Positions 34,158 through 43,167 of a stretch of DNA of 64,000 nt are shown in pieces. Under the pieces are notes generated by a model, which saw only the letters and a list, made by a program, of their open reading frames with translations, had not been told where the DNA came from and did not search any database. Each line of letters starts with the position of its first letter. Position 1 is the first letter of the stretch. The position numbers were made by a program, and so were the translations under genes. This stretch comes from DASPKM01 sp035628135 (GTDB taxonomy: Bacteria; Bacteroidota; Bacteroidia; Chitinophagales; Chitinophagaceae): NCBI GenBank assembly GCA_035628135.1, contig DASPKM010000005.1:1-64000 (forward strand), read 5' to 3'.

Positions 34158-37100
34158 TCAACGGATAAGAGCGATATTGCCCTTAAAACTGAACACCTGG
34201 TTGTTTTCACACACCACGTCTATCGTATATACATACACATCCTGCGATGCTAGTTTTCCTTTGTAAGTTCCATTCCATCCTTTGGTGATGTCATTCGTCT
34301 GGAAATTTCCCTGCTCAAACACCATTTCACCCCAGCGGTTAAACACCCTGAAACTCTTAACGCCATAAATTCCCTTGCCCCTCGGATAAAATACGTCGTT
34401 CATGCCGTCGCCGTTGGGCGAAAACGTATTGGGCATAAATAAATTCCCTTCTACGCACACTACAAACAGGGTCACGTCGTCGCGGGTCACGCATCCTCCC
34501 TGGTTGGCCACTTCCAGCGTGTACTTGGTGGTTTGTTTGGGACTGGCTACCGGCTGCGGGCAGGTAACGCAATCGATCCATTTATCTGGCCACCAGCGCA
34601 CGGTCTTTACATCGGCCGAAAGCATCGGTGTAAGCTGCACAGAGGTCCCAACGGTAATTGTCTGGTCTTTTCCCGCATCTACTAACGGATATGGATACAC
34701 CACAACCGGCACATAACCCGTATCGGTAAAGCAATTGTGGGTGTCTCGTCCTACTACCCTATACATCACCGTTGTATCGGGCCTGGCCTTGGGGTTGGAA
34801 AGCGCTGGATTATCGAGTCCTGTAATGGGAGTCCAGGCATATAGCTCGGCGCCGCTGGCCGATAACATATACGATTCTCCCTTGCATAAGGTGTCGCCTG
34901 ACGCCGTCCGCATACTAAACGGTTGCTTAACCGTGATTAGTACTGAATCAACCGCGGTACAACCGAAAATATTTTTACCCTGTACAGCATACAGCCTGTT
35001 TGAATCGGGCGCCGCCGTAGGGTTGGGACAATCGATACACGAAAGCCCGTCGGCCGGTTGCCAGTTGTACTGCATGCCGCCCGTTGCCACCAGGGGGGTT
35101 GACTGATACCGGCATATGGTAAGGTCGCCCGGGGCCTGTATTACCGGTAAAGGCCTGGCCCATACGGGATAATACGCTGTATCGTCGCAGCCGGACGAGT
35201 TGGTCAGTATCAACCGCACATTATAATTGCCTGCCTGTTGGTATGTTACCGCGGCGGGGTCTTTGAGTGATGAATAAGTGTTGTTCCCAAAATCCCATCG
35301 CCATTGCAGCACTGATGTGTCCTGGTTCAGCAATTGGCCGTTAAAGTCCAGCAGGGCCGGAACGCAGGCCGCCGTATCGCCGGTGATGCCAGCTGCCGGG
35401 CTCGGCACTATGCGCAACGGTGCGATATTATCGGCCGTATCCCTGCAATTATGCTGGGTAGTTACTACCAAGCTAATGGGGTATTGACCGCTTTGGGTAT
35501 ATACATGCGAGGGATGCTGAAGCGTGGAAACAGTCCCGTCGCCAAAGGTCCAGTAATAGCCGGTGATGAGATCGTTGGACAGGGATGAGTCGCGGAAGAA
35601 TACCCTACCGGAGTCGCACACAACCCGCTGGCTCATGCCTAATGCGGCATTTACGCCATAAATGCGGATGGTATCGCGACCGACTATCGGCACCTGGCAA
35701 CCCTGCGGGTCGCGCAGGATCATTTTTGGTAAATATTCTCCCATTTGCGTGTATGTGTGCGAAATGCTGGAATCACCGGTATGCACGGTGGTACCATCGT
35801 TGAAATCCCAAATAAATGAGACCTGGTCTTTCGTCTGGGCTATGAATTTTACAGTAGTAGGCACACACCCGCTGTTGCGGTCATAACTGAACGTTCCCTG
35901 CGGCCCTCGCACTACTATTGTTTTAACTAGGGAATCGATGCAGCCTCCAACGCCTACAACAGTCAGTTTTGCTCGGTACGTTCCGGGGTAGGTATAAAAA
36001 TGCAAAGGGTTCTGCAAAGAAGATTTCGTTCCATCCCCGAAGTCCCATTCGTGACTGATAAAATGTTGCGATTGATTGGTGAAATTGACCACCAACGGCG
36101 GACAACTGCTCACTGAATCACTTATCGAAAATTGTGCCACCGGGTTTCGCACGGTAATGTATTGCGGCTTCACCAGCGTATCTGTACAGCCGTACACGTC
36201 TTTAATGGCAAGACTGATAGTATACAGGCCTTCGGCCGAAAAAGCATGCAGCGGATTGTTTTGTACAGTGGATTGCCCATCGCCAAAATCCCAATGGTAG
36301 GTAAGTCCAGGCCCGGTGGAGGTGCTTACGAACCTGATGGACTTATCCACACAGGTGACCGTATCCACTGCACCGAAAATCGCTTCGGGCTTGGAGATAA
36401 TGACTGAGTTGGGGCGTGTGATTGTGTCGCGGCAGCCGATGTTATCCACCACGATCAGTCTTACCGTATACTGTCCCGCGGTATTGTACACGTGCTGGTA
36501 TGGAGGGCCGGTCAATGAATCCCGTTGACCATCACCATACTCCCATATCCACGCAGTAATAGGATGAACGCCATCGGAAGTAGAAGCGTCGTTGAACAGC
36601 ACAGCCGAATCCAAACATACGCCGGGCGTTATAACGGTGAAATTGGCATCGGGACCATAAACACGGATGTACAATGGTTTAATCAGCGTATCCAAACAGC
36701 CATTGATATCTCTTATCACCAACCGGACAGTGTAATTTCCTGAAGCGGTATAAATATGGTTGATCTGGCTTCCGCCATTTTGCACAATGCCATCGCCAAA
36801 GCTCCAGGAGTGCATTGAAATGTGCGCGGTATTGATGTTGCGGGTGCTGAAGGTTACCACGCTTCCTTTACAGATAACAGTATCACTGGCGACAAAATCA
36901 GGTACTTCGGCTATGATGTGTATCTGCCGTTGCGTAATGTGTTCGCAAGTATCGTTGCGCACCGTTAGCTGCACCATATAGGCGCCGGGCGCGGAATAAG
37001 TATGCACCGGGTTCTGCTGGTTAGAGGTATTGCCATCGCCAAAGTCCCAATGCCAGGTAAGCGCACCGATGGAGCGATCGATGAACTTGCGCGTGAATGG

Positions 37101-38963
37101 ATCAGTGCAACCTGATGAATCGATAAACCGGGCAATCGGTGGCTTGATGCGGATGTAATCCACGATGCGCAGCGTATCGCGGCAGCCGTTATTGGCAACC
37201 ACAAGCGTTACGGTAAAATAACCCGTGTCCTGGTAAAGATGTATGGGATTTTGTTCGATGGACGTGCCGCCGTCGCCAAACTCCCAGAACCAGCTGTCGG
37301 CTACTCCGCCCGTTGATAAATCACTGAAATGAATTGGCTGGAACGCGCAGGCAAATCGCGGCGTAGCTGAAAAATTGGGCTGCAATTTTATACCGACCCT
37401 AACCGCGTTTACTATTGTCAGCGAGTCGGTACATCCGCCGGCGGTTGTAAACACTACTTTGAGCGTATAGGTGCCGGGATTAATATAAGTATGTATCGGG
37501 TTAAGACCGGTTGCGGTGCTACCATCCCCAAAGTCCCACGACCACGAAACGATCGGATCTACGGACGAGATACTTACAATAGGCTGGAAGGCCAGCGGCG
37601 CACATCCTTCTTTAGGTACGTTGGTAACAGACACTACCGGCCGCCTGATCTGAACAAAATCATTTCGGCGCAAGGTATCGGTACAACCGGCCGCATTGGT
37701 CACGATAAGGGTCACGTCGAAAATTCCTGCGCTGGTATAAGTATGTGTCGGTTGTGCGGTAGCAGCCGAATCACCATCGCCGAAATACCATTTGTACGAT
37801 ACAGCGCCGGCAACATTGCTATTGAACGTGGTAGTAAGCGGGGGTTGGCAGGCAGTTGTATTAACGCCGGTAAATGCGGCCACTGGCTTCGGCAATACCA
37901 CGATCGGTTTGCTGATGGAATCCCTGCACGCCCCGAAGTTGCTCACCAGCTTTACGGTGAAATTGCCCGGAGCTGTAAATACTTTTACGGGATTGAGCGC
38001 GGTTGAAATGGTACCATCACCAAAATCCCAGAATGCCGAAGCGGGGTTTGGCGCCGATGTATTGGTAAACAGAACACCTGTTCCTTCGCACACAGTGGCC
38101 GGGGCGCTGAAATCAGCGTTTACCGTTCCGATTGTGATGGCCTGGGCCCGCACCAAGGTGTCTACGCACCCCCTGTTATTTCGGACTATCAGCCTGACGG
38201 TGTACGTGCCGGGAGTATTGTATATATGGGTAGGATTGGCAAGCAAGGAGGTACCGCCGTCGCCAAAATCCCATTGATACGATAATATGCCCGTGCCGGT
38301 GCTGTGGTTGGAAAAGCTTACCGGCGTGGGAGGGCGGCAATTATTGGGTGCGTTGAAAGTAAAGTCTGCCTTTACGCCGTCGTTGAGCTTGATGTACTGG
38401 ATCTTAGTGAGCGTGCCTATGCATCCGCGGGAATTTTTGACCTGCAGCGAAACATTGTAATTGCCCTGCGAAACATACATATGGTGCGGGTGCTGTACAG
38501 TGTCGGTGGAGCCGTCGCCAAAGTCCCATAACCAGCTGGCAATGGTACCGTCGCCGGCAGTGCTTAGGTCCGTGAATTGAACGTCTAGCGGAAAACAACC
38601 GCTGGTATCTGAAGCGATCAGGTTCAGGGTAGGGGCCGCAAAAACCGTTATATAACCGGTTTTTACTACCGAGTCTGATTGCGAGCCATTGCTCACCACC
38701 AGCTTTACGGTATAGGTGCCGGGATTGAAATAAGTGGCTGCCGGGTTTTGAAAGTAAGAGATGGTGCCGTTGCCGAGGTCCCATTTCCAGGACGTGGGAC
38801 TGCCTGTTGACTCGTCCTTGAATCGTACCACGAGCGGAGCGCATCCCTGCGTAGTATCGCTGGAAAAACGGGCTGCCAGCTGCGCCGAAACCGGGTTTAA
38901 AGCGGATAAGGCCAGGCAACAGGTAAGCAGTAGTATCGGGTATAACGGTTCCCCTTTCCTCAT
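34158..38963 (-). CDS. Giant PKD-repeat T9SS type B surface protein, larger paralogue
   Basis: 1601 residues, first gene of the operon, with an ATG start and a signal peptide to about NPVSAQ. About 15 PKD modules can be counted by their W.FGDG-type motifs, from WDLGNG (module 1) to WDFGNN (module 15). Near the C-terminus are three copies of an adhesin-like unit (consensus Y.W.P...L.C..C..P.A.P, e.g. SCIDCPNPTAAP and DCVTCPQPVASP, the middle copy lacking the Cys pair), against one in the shorter paralogue. It closes with the type B sorting tail: FMPNTFSPNGDGMNDVFYPRG, FRVFNRWGEMVFEQGNF, KGWNGTYKGKLASQDVYVY and KGNIALIR. Surface-exposed adhesin or matrix protein; ligand unknown. Confidence 0.92.
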   Translation of the reverse strand: MRKGEPLYPILLLTCCLALSALNPVSAQLAARFSSDTTQGCAPLVVRFKDESTGSPTSWKWDLGNGTISYFQNPAATYFNPGTYTVKLVVSNGSQSDSVVKTGYITVFAAPTLNLIASDTSGCFPLDVQFTDLSTAGDGTIASWLWDFGDGSTDTVQHPHHMYVSQGNYNVSLQVKNSRGCIGTLTKIQYIKLNDGVKADFTFNAPNNCRPPTPVSFSNHSTGTGILSYQWDFGDGGTSLLANPTHIYNTPGTYTVRLIVRNNRGCVDTLVRAQAITIGTVNADFSAPATVCEGTGVLFTNTSAPNPASAFWDFGDGTISTALNPVKVFTAPGNFTVKLVSNFGACRDSISKPIVVLPKPVAAFTGVNTTACQPPLTTTFNSNVAGAVSYKWYFGDGDSAATAQPTHTYTSAGIFDVTLIVTNAAGCTDTLRRNDFVQIRRPVVSVTNVPKEGCAPLAFQPIVSISSVDPIVSWSWDFGDGSTATGLNPIHTYINPGTYTLKVVFTTAGGCTDSLTIVNAVRVGIKLQPNFSATPRFACAFQPIHFSDLSTGGVADSWFWEFGDGGTSIEQNPIHLYQDTGYFTVTLVVANNGCRDTLRIVDYIRIKPPIARFIDSSGCTDPFTRKFIDRSIGALTWHWDFGDGNTSNQQNPVHTYSAPGAYMVQLTVRNDTCEHITQRQIHIIAEVPDFVASDTVICKGSVVTFSTRNINTAHISMHSWSFGDGIVQNGGSQINHIYTASGNYTVRLVIRDINGCLDTLIKPLYIRVYGPDANFTVITPGVCLDSAVLFNDASTSDGVHPITAWIWEYGDGQRDSLTGPPYQHVYNTAGQYTVRLIVVDNIGCRDTITRPNSVIISKPEAIFGAVDTVTCVDKSIRFVSTSTGPGLTYHWDFGDGQSTVQNNPLHAFSAEGLYTISLAIKDVYGCTDTLVKPQYITVRNPVAQFSISDSVSSCPPLVVNFTNQSQHFISHEWDFGDGTKSSLQNPLHFYTYPGTYRAKLTVVGVGGCIDSLVKTIVVRGPQGTFSYDRNSGCVPTTVKFIAQTKDQVSFIWDFNDGTTVHTGDSSISHTYTQMGEYLPKMILRDPQGCQVPIVGRDTIRIYGVNAALGMSQRVVCDSGRVFFRDSSLSNDLITGYYWTFGDGTVSTLQHPSHVYTQSGQYPISLVVTTQHNCRDTADNIAPLRIVPSPAAGITGDTAACVPALLDFNGQLLNQDTSVLQWRWDFGNNTYSSLKDPAAVTYQQAGNYNVRLILTNSSGCDDTAYYPVWARPLPVIQAPGDLTICRYQSTPLVATGGMQYNWQPADGLSCIDCPNPTAAPDSNRLYAVQGKNIFGCTAVDSVLITVKQPFSMRTASGDTLCKGESYMLSASGAELYAWTPITGLDNPALSNPKARPDTTVMYRVVGRDTHNCFTDTGYVPVVVYPYPLVDAGKDQTITVGTSVQLTPMLSADVKTVRWWPDKWIDCVTCPQPVASPKQTTKYTLEVANQGGCVTRDDVTLFVVCVEGNLFMPNTFSPNGDGMNDVFYPRGKGIYGVKSFRVFNRWGEMVFEQGNFQTNDITKGWNGTYKGKLASQDVYVYTIDVVCENNQVFSFKGNIALIR

Positions 38964-39229
38964 AAGTTTCCGGATGGGGTCAATTTTTCATAATTGGACA
39001 CGGCAAGGTAGTTCATTTATGCTAAATAAGGTACGCACAAAAACGGGCCTGAACGGGTTAAAGTATACGGGGATTAAAAAGTGGCTTGAATTGTTATACG
39101 GATAACAAGCTATTCACAATAACTATACGCAGGTGCTTTTGCAAAGGTTGACAACACAGACGGCATGGGTAAGATAGAGGTTGCAAGGATGCGCAAATGT
39201 GCGAATTTGCGTGCTGCACATTTGCCCCG

Positions 39230-39643
39230 TCACTTCTTGTGCAACTTCAAGGTATTTGTAACACCGCCGCTGGTAAGCGTGGCGTGCACGTATACCCAGT
39301 CGTTGTCGGTAATTTTCCAAAGCCCGTTCAGCCGCTTGAGGGGAAGGCCTGCGCTTGGAAAATTGGAGTTGATGGTCATGGCGCTGGCATCACCCGCCCA
39401 GGTGCCTGCGGTGGTCCCGGCGGCCTTAATGCCTTCTACCGTTCCATTGCTGTAAAACTGGAACTCGTAGCCATCGAATTCGGCGGTAACATTATCAGTG
39501 CCCGATATATATTCCTGCACATACCAGCGGCCGGTGGTCATGGCCGTAATCACCAGGTCCATCTTCTTTTTTTCGACCGTTCTTTTGCAGGAAAAAAACA
39601 GGGGAACAAAGGCAAGGGCGAGTAGTATGTATAGCTTTCGCAT
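39230..39643 (-). CDS. Small lipoprotein, lipocalin-like domain
   Basis: A 137-residue lipoprotein: MRKLYILLALAFVPLFFSC gives a signal peptide with lipidated cysteine at residue 19. The mature part (about 115 residues) has the pattern of Bacteroidota lipocalin-like proteins: GRWYVQEYISG, then FDGYEFQFYSNGTVEG, GTWAGDASAMTIN and GLWKITDNDWVYVHA. Such proteins probably form a small barrel in the envelope; ligand unknown. Start at ATG 39641-39643. It is 19 bases upstream (by position) of the end of the M32 carboxypeptidase gene on the same strand. Confidence 0.75.
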   Translation of the reverse strand: MRKLYILLALAFVPLFFSCKRTVEKKKMDLVITAMTTGRWYVQEYISGTDNVTAEFDGYEFQFYSNGTVEGIKAAGTTAGTWAGDASAMTINSNFPSAGLPLKRLNGLWKITDNDWVYVHATLTSGGVTNTLKLHKK

Positions 39644-39662
39644 AGGCGTATGGAATTTAAGC

Positions 39663-41150
39663 TTAAAATTGGTAAATCTTTGCGTATTTATCAAGCAGGT
39701 ATTGCATAAAATGTGTTATATCAAGTGGTTGTCTGCAAACCTGTGCGCACAGTTCTTCGCTGGTATAATATCGTCCATGCACATGGATCTTTTGTCGCAG
39801 CCAGTTTACTAATGATTGATACGTACCATTCTCTATTTCGGTTTGCAGGGATGGGATGTCTCGTGTAGCCTGGTCAAAAAACTGTGCCGCATAAAAGCTT
39901 CCAAGGCTATACGTTGGAAAGTAACCGAAACTTCCGTGGCTCCAGTGCACGTCCTGCAGGCAGCCATTGCGGTCGTCCGGAGATTTAACGCCCAGGTACT
40001 GCTCATATTGTTCATTCCAGTAAGCCGGTATGTCCGCCACCCGGATTGATCCTTCCAGCAGCCGCTTCTCCAACTCGTACCGTATCATTACATGAAAATG
40101 ATAGGTTACTTCGTCGGCTTCGGTCCTGATAAGTGAAGGCTGCACTTTATTGATGGCCGCATAAAACCTGTCCAGCGGCACCTGGCCGAGCTGTTGCGGG
40201 AATTCCTTTTGCAAAGTGGGATAATGGTATCGCCAGAAAGCAAGGCTGCGCCCAACCTGGTTCTCCCATAGGCGCGACTGCGATTCATGAATGCTTAATG
40301 AACAGGCTTCGCCCAGGGGCAGGCCATATTCCGATGCGGGTAGTCCCTGCTCGTACAAGGCGTGGCCCAGTTCATGAATGGTGCTCCAGGTCATGTTGTT
40401 GAAATCCTTTTCGTCAATACGCGTGGTAATGCGCACATCGTATGGGCTGAAACTGGTGGTGAAGGGATGCTCGGAAATATCCTGCCTGCCTGCTTCAAAA
40501 TCAAATCCTATCTGCTTCAGCAGCTGCATGCCGTAGTTCCACTGGCTGTCCTTTGAAAAATGCTGGTGCAGGAACGCATCGTCGACCTGCGGCACAGAAC
40601 GGATCTTTTGCAGCAGGTCTTTCAGCGGCGTGCGGATGTTTGCAAACACGCCATCGAGCAGGCTTACGGTAGCCCCGCGTTCATAATCATTCAGCAATGC
40701 ATTGTATGGATGGTCGGTAAAGCCAAGCAGGTGCGCTTCCTGCTTTTTCAGTTCTACCAGTTCTGACAGGTCGGGCTCGAACCTGGCAAAGCTGTTGAGC
40801 TTCCTGGATTCTATCCAGCTATGGAAAGATCGGTTGACCGTTTCCGTGAGTTGCCGCACGAACTCGGGAGACAATTTCTTCGCCTTGTTATAATCGTACA
40901 GGCTCAGTTCTATATTGCGGCGCTGCATGGGCGAAAGCGTGGGTTGTTCCAGCAGGCGCTCCAGCATGTCGGCCGTTTGCTGGCTGGCAAAGAAGCGGTG
41001 CGCCAATTCGGAAAGGGTGGCCAGTTGGCGGCCGCGCAGGGAAGCGCTCTTGGGGGGCATGTAGGTTTCCTGGTCCCACTGCAGTACCGCGTAGGAATGC
41101 CGCAGGTCTGCGATTTTTTGTAAATGTTGTTCGTAATCCGAATAAGTCAT
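39663..41150 (-). CDS. Carboxypeptidase M32 (thermostable carboxypeptidase Taq family)
   Basis: A 495-residue zinc metallocarboxypeptidase that removes C-terminal residues, broadly specific except for proline. The zinc motif HELGH lies in WSTIHELGHALYEQG near residue 260. Further family features are HESQSRLWENQVGRS, then the PSLIRTEADEVTYHFHVM and IPAYWNEQYEQYLGV stretches. The start at ATG 41148-41150 (MTYSDYEQHLQKIADLRH) matches family N-termini; the upstream in-frame ATG lies in the repeat-filled gap. Cytoplasmic, no signal peptide. Divergent from nif3-like gene. Confidence 0.95.
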   Translation of the reverse strand: MTYSDYEQHLQKIADLRHSYAVLQWDQETYMPPKSASLRGRQLATLSELAHRFFASQQTADMLERLLEQPTLSPMQRRNIELSLYDYNKAKKLSPEFVRQLTETVNRSFHSWIESRKLNSFARFEPDLSELVELKKQEAHLLGFTDHPYNALLNDYERGATVSLLDGVFANIRTPLKDLLQKIRSVPQVDDAFLHQHFSKDSQWNYGMQLLKQIGFDFEAGRQDISEHPFTTSFSPYDVRITTRIDEKDFNNMTWSTIHELGHALYEQGLPASEYGLPLGEACSLSIHESQSRLWENQVGRSLAFWRYHYPTLQKEFPQQLGQVPLDRFYAAINKVQPSLIRTEADEVTYHFHVMIRYELEKRLLEGSIRVADIPAYWNEQYEQYLGVKSPDDRNGCLQDVHWSHGSFGYFPTYSLGSFYAAQFFDQATRDIPSLQTEIENGTYQSLVNWLRQKIHVHGRYYTSEELCAQVCRQPLDITHFMQYLLDKYAKIYQF

Positions 41151-41154
41151 AATG

Positions 41155-41237
41155 TGAAGTGTGAAAATATGAAATGCGAAGGTGTGAAGATATGTATGAA
41201 AACCATTGCACACTTTTACGCTGTCGCATCTTCACAC
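41155..41237. repeat. Inverted repeat in the divergent M32/Nif3 gap
   Basis: GTGTGAAGAT at 41182-41191 is repeated as its reverse complement ATCTTCACAC at 41228-41237. Looser copies of GTGTGAAAAT and GTGAAGTGTGAAAA surround them. The style, short words repeated directly and inverted within one intergenic gap, matches the AAAAGT element at 16326-16413. Confidence 0.55.
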
Positions 41238-41245
41238 TAAATTTG
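41238..41245 (+). promoter_or_regulatory. -7 promoter box 4 bases from the nif3-like start
   Basis: TAAATTTG matches the Bacteroidota -7 consensus and is followed after four bases by the ATG at 41250, implying a leaderless or very short-leader transcript. No convincing -33 TTTG is seen. Confidence 0.4.
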
Positions 41246-41249
41246 AACC

Positions 41250-42344
41250 ATGAACATCAGCGAAATCATTGCGCATCTTGAAACCATTGCCCCGCCCGCT
41301 TTCCAGGAAAGCTACGACAATGCCGGCCTGCTCACCGGTTTGCCTTCGTGGCAATGCACCGGGGCGCTCATTACACTGGATGCTACCGAGGAAGTGATAC
41401 TGGAAGCAAAGGGCAGCAATTGCAACCTGGTGATCGCGCACCATCCCATTATTTTCAAGGGACTTAAAAAGATCAATGGCCGCAACTATGTGGAGCGGGC
41501 CGTGATCGCAGCAATTAAAAATGATATCGCCATTTACGCCATCCATACCAATCTCGATAATGTAATACAGGGTGTAAGCGGCAAGATGGCCGCGTTGCTG
41601 GACCTGCAGCAGGTGCGTATTCTTTCCTACAGGCAGGACACGCTTAAAAAGCTATTCACTTTTGTACCGATAGAAAGCGCCGAGGCCGTGCGCAAGGCGG
41701 TGTTCGATGCAGGCGGTGGCAATATCGGCCAGTATTCCCAATGCAGCTTCAACATGGATGGGCTGGGCACGTTCATGGCCAAGGAAGGTGCGGACCCGTA
41801 CATCGGTGAGATAGGCAAGCCCACCACAGCGCGCGAAATGAAGATAGAGATCATCTTTCCCGCTTACCTGGAGGGTAATATCGTGCAGGCAATGCTGGAA
41901 GCGCATCCCTATGAGGAAGTGGCCTACGATGTAGTGGCGCTTTCCAATACTTACCAATATGCGGGCTCGGGCGTGTTAGGCGAATTAGCCGAGCCGATGG
42001 ATGAAAAGGCCTTCATGGCAAGGCTCAAGGAGGTTTTCGGGCTGGCGATGGTCCGGCATACGCCCTTGCTCAACCGGCCGGTGCACCGGGTGGCGCTGTG
42101 CGGGGGCGCGGGCAGCTTCCTGATAGCCAATGCTTTAAACGCCGGGGCCGATATGTATGTGACCGCCGACGTAAAATACCACGAGTTCTTTGATGCTGAA
42201 GGAAGAATGGTGATCGCCGACATTGGCCATTTTGAAAGCGAGCGGTTTACGGTAGACCTGCTGCATGAGATTTTAGTGCAAAAATTCCCTACCTTTGCCG
42301 TCCTGAAATCGGGCGTACAAACAAACCCGGTCAATTATTTCTGA
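41250..42344 (+). CDS. Nif3-like dinuclear metal centre hexameric protein
   Basis: A 364-residue member of the Nif3/YbgI/DUF34 family, which forms toroidal hexamers with a dinuclear metal site. Likely metal ligands include the HHPIIF motif near residue 65, HTNLDNV near 100 and a late IADIGHFESE. It has the long form with an inserted central PII-like domain (about 130-240), usual in Bacteroidota and Firmicutes. Proposed roles, including GTP cyclohydrolase 1 type 2 activity, are not settled. The next gene starts 2 bases after its stop, so the pair is surely one operon. Confidence 0.93.
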   Translation: MNISEIIAHLETIAPPAFQESYDNAGLLTGLPSWQCTGALITLDATEEVILEAKGSNCNLVIAHHPIIFKGLKKINGRNYVERAVIAAIKNDIAIYAIHTNLDNVIQGVSGKMAALLDLQQVRILSYRQDTLKKLFTFVPIESAEAVRKAVFDAGGGNIGQYSQCSFNMDGLGTFMAKEGADPYIGEIGKPTTAREMKIEIIFPAYLEGNIVQAMLEAHPYEEVAYDVVALSNTYQYAGSGVLGELAEPMDEKAFMARLKEVFGLAMVRHTPLLNRPVHRVALCGGAGSFLIANALNAGADMYVTADVKYHEFFDAEGRMVIADIGHFESERFTVDLLHEILVQKFPTFAVLKSGVQTNPVNYF

Positions 42345-42346
42345 GT

Positions 42347-43102
42347 ATGAGTACTACTAAAGAATTCTCCGTCGAAGAAAAATTAACTTCCCTCGTTACC
42401 CTCCAAAAGATTGAATCCAAAATGGATGAGATCCATATCCTGAAAGGCGAGCTTCCCATGGAAGTGCGCGACCTGGAAGATGAGATCACCGGGTTAAATT
42501 CCCGCCAGGTGAGGATAGAGGAAGAGATCAACGGTATACAGGAGTTCATCAACCAGAAAAAGAACGCCATAAAGGATGCGGAAGCATTGATCAAAAAATA
42601 CGAGAAGCAGAGCGAGAACGTGAAGAACAGCCGAGAGTTCGAGGCCATCAACAAGGAAATAGAAATGCAGCAACTGGAAGTAAAGCTGGCCGAGAAGCAC
42701 ATCAAGGATGCCAACGAAGAAATAGCCGAAAAAGTGCAGCAACTGGAAAGAGCAAAGAAAAACATCGGCGCCAAGGAAAGCGTGCTGAAGACGAAGAAAG
42801 ATGAGCTGGAAAAAATCATTGCCGCCAATGAAAAGGAAGAGAAGCAATACCAGAAACTGGCAGGAGATGCAAGGCATCACGTAGACGAACGCCTGCTATA
42901 TTCGTATGACCGTATACGTAAGAATTACCGCAACGGCCTGGCAGTTGTGCCGGTTGAGCGCGATGCCTGCGGAGGATGCTTTTATTACATCCCCCCGCAA
43001 AAGCAAAGCGAGATCAGGCAGCGCAAAAAAGTAATGGTGTGCGAGAATTGCGGGCGCATTTTGGTTGACGAGGAACTGACCAATTCCGTTGAGTTGAAAT
43101 AA
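42347..43102 (+). CDS. Coiled-coil protein with C4 zinc ribbon (DUF164/zf-RING_7)
   Basis: 251 residues. The N-terminal two thirds are a long antiparallel coiled coil rich in Glu, Lys and Gln (LEDEITGLNSRQVRIEEEI, AEKVQQLERAKKNIGAKE). The C-terminus is a C4 zinc ribbon: CGGC at the start and CENC 32 residues later. The family occurs widely beside nif3-like genes; it may bind nucleic acid, by analogy with zinc-ribbon proteins. Translationally coupled to the nif3-like gene and ends before a strong terminator. Confidence 0.93.
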   Translation: MSTTKEFSVEEKLTSLVTLQKIESKMDEIHILKGELPMEVRDLEDEITGLNSRQVRIEEEINGIQEFINQKKNAIKDAEALIKKYEKQSENVKNSREFEAINKEIEMQQLEVKLAEKHIKDANEEIAEKVQQLERAKKNIGAKESVLKTKKDELEKIIAANEKEEKQYQKLAGDARHHVDERLLYSYDRIRKNYRNGLAVVPVERDACGGCFYYIPPQKQSEIRQRKKVMVCENCGRILVDEELTNSVELK

Positions 43103-43117
43103 CGATTTTCAAATGTG

Positions 43118-43150
43118 AAAAAAGCCTCCCCATCCGGGAGGCTTTTTTCA
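43118..43150 (+). terminator. Intrinsic terminator before recN
   Basis: A perfect 13-bp stem whose core is GCCTCCC-CATCC-GGGAGGC, flanked by A6 and T6, lies 15 bases after the stop codon at 43102. It can end transcription in the forward direction, and the A-tract also allows the reverse. Confidence 0.93.
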
Positions 43151-43151
43151 T

Positions 43152-43159
43152 TAAGTTTG
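43152..43159 (+). promoter_or_regulatory. -7 promoter box just after the terminator, before recN
   Basis: TAAGTTTG fits TAnnTTTG and lies 8 bases before the recN ATG at 43168. The -33 position would fall inside the terminator stem, so termination and re-initiation are packed into about 50 bases. Confidence 0.4.
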
Positions 43160-43167
43160 CCGCACCC

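Noticed and set aside
29736..38963. Repeated DNA taken as tandem array or mobile repeat
   Set aside because: The repeats are PKD modules of two continuous reading frames, not a DNA element.
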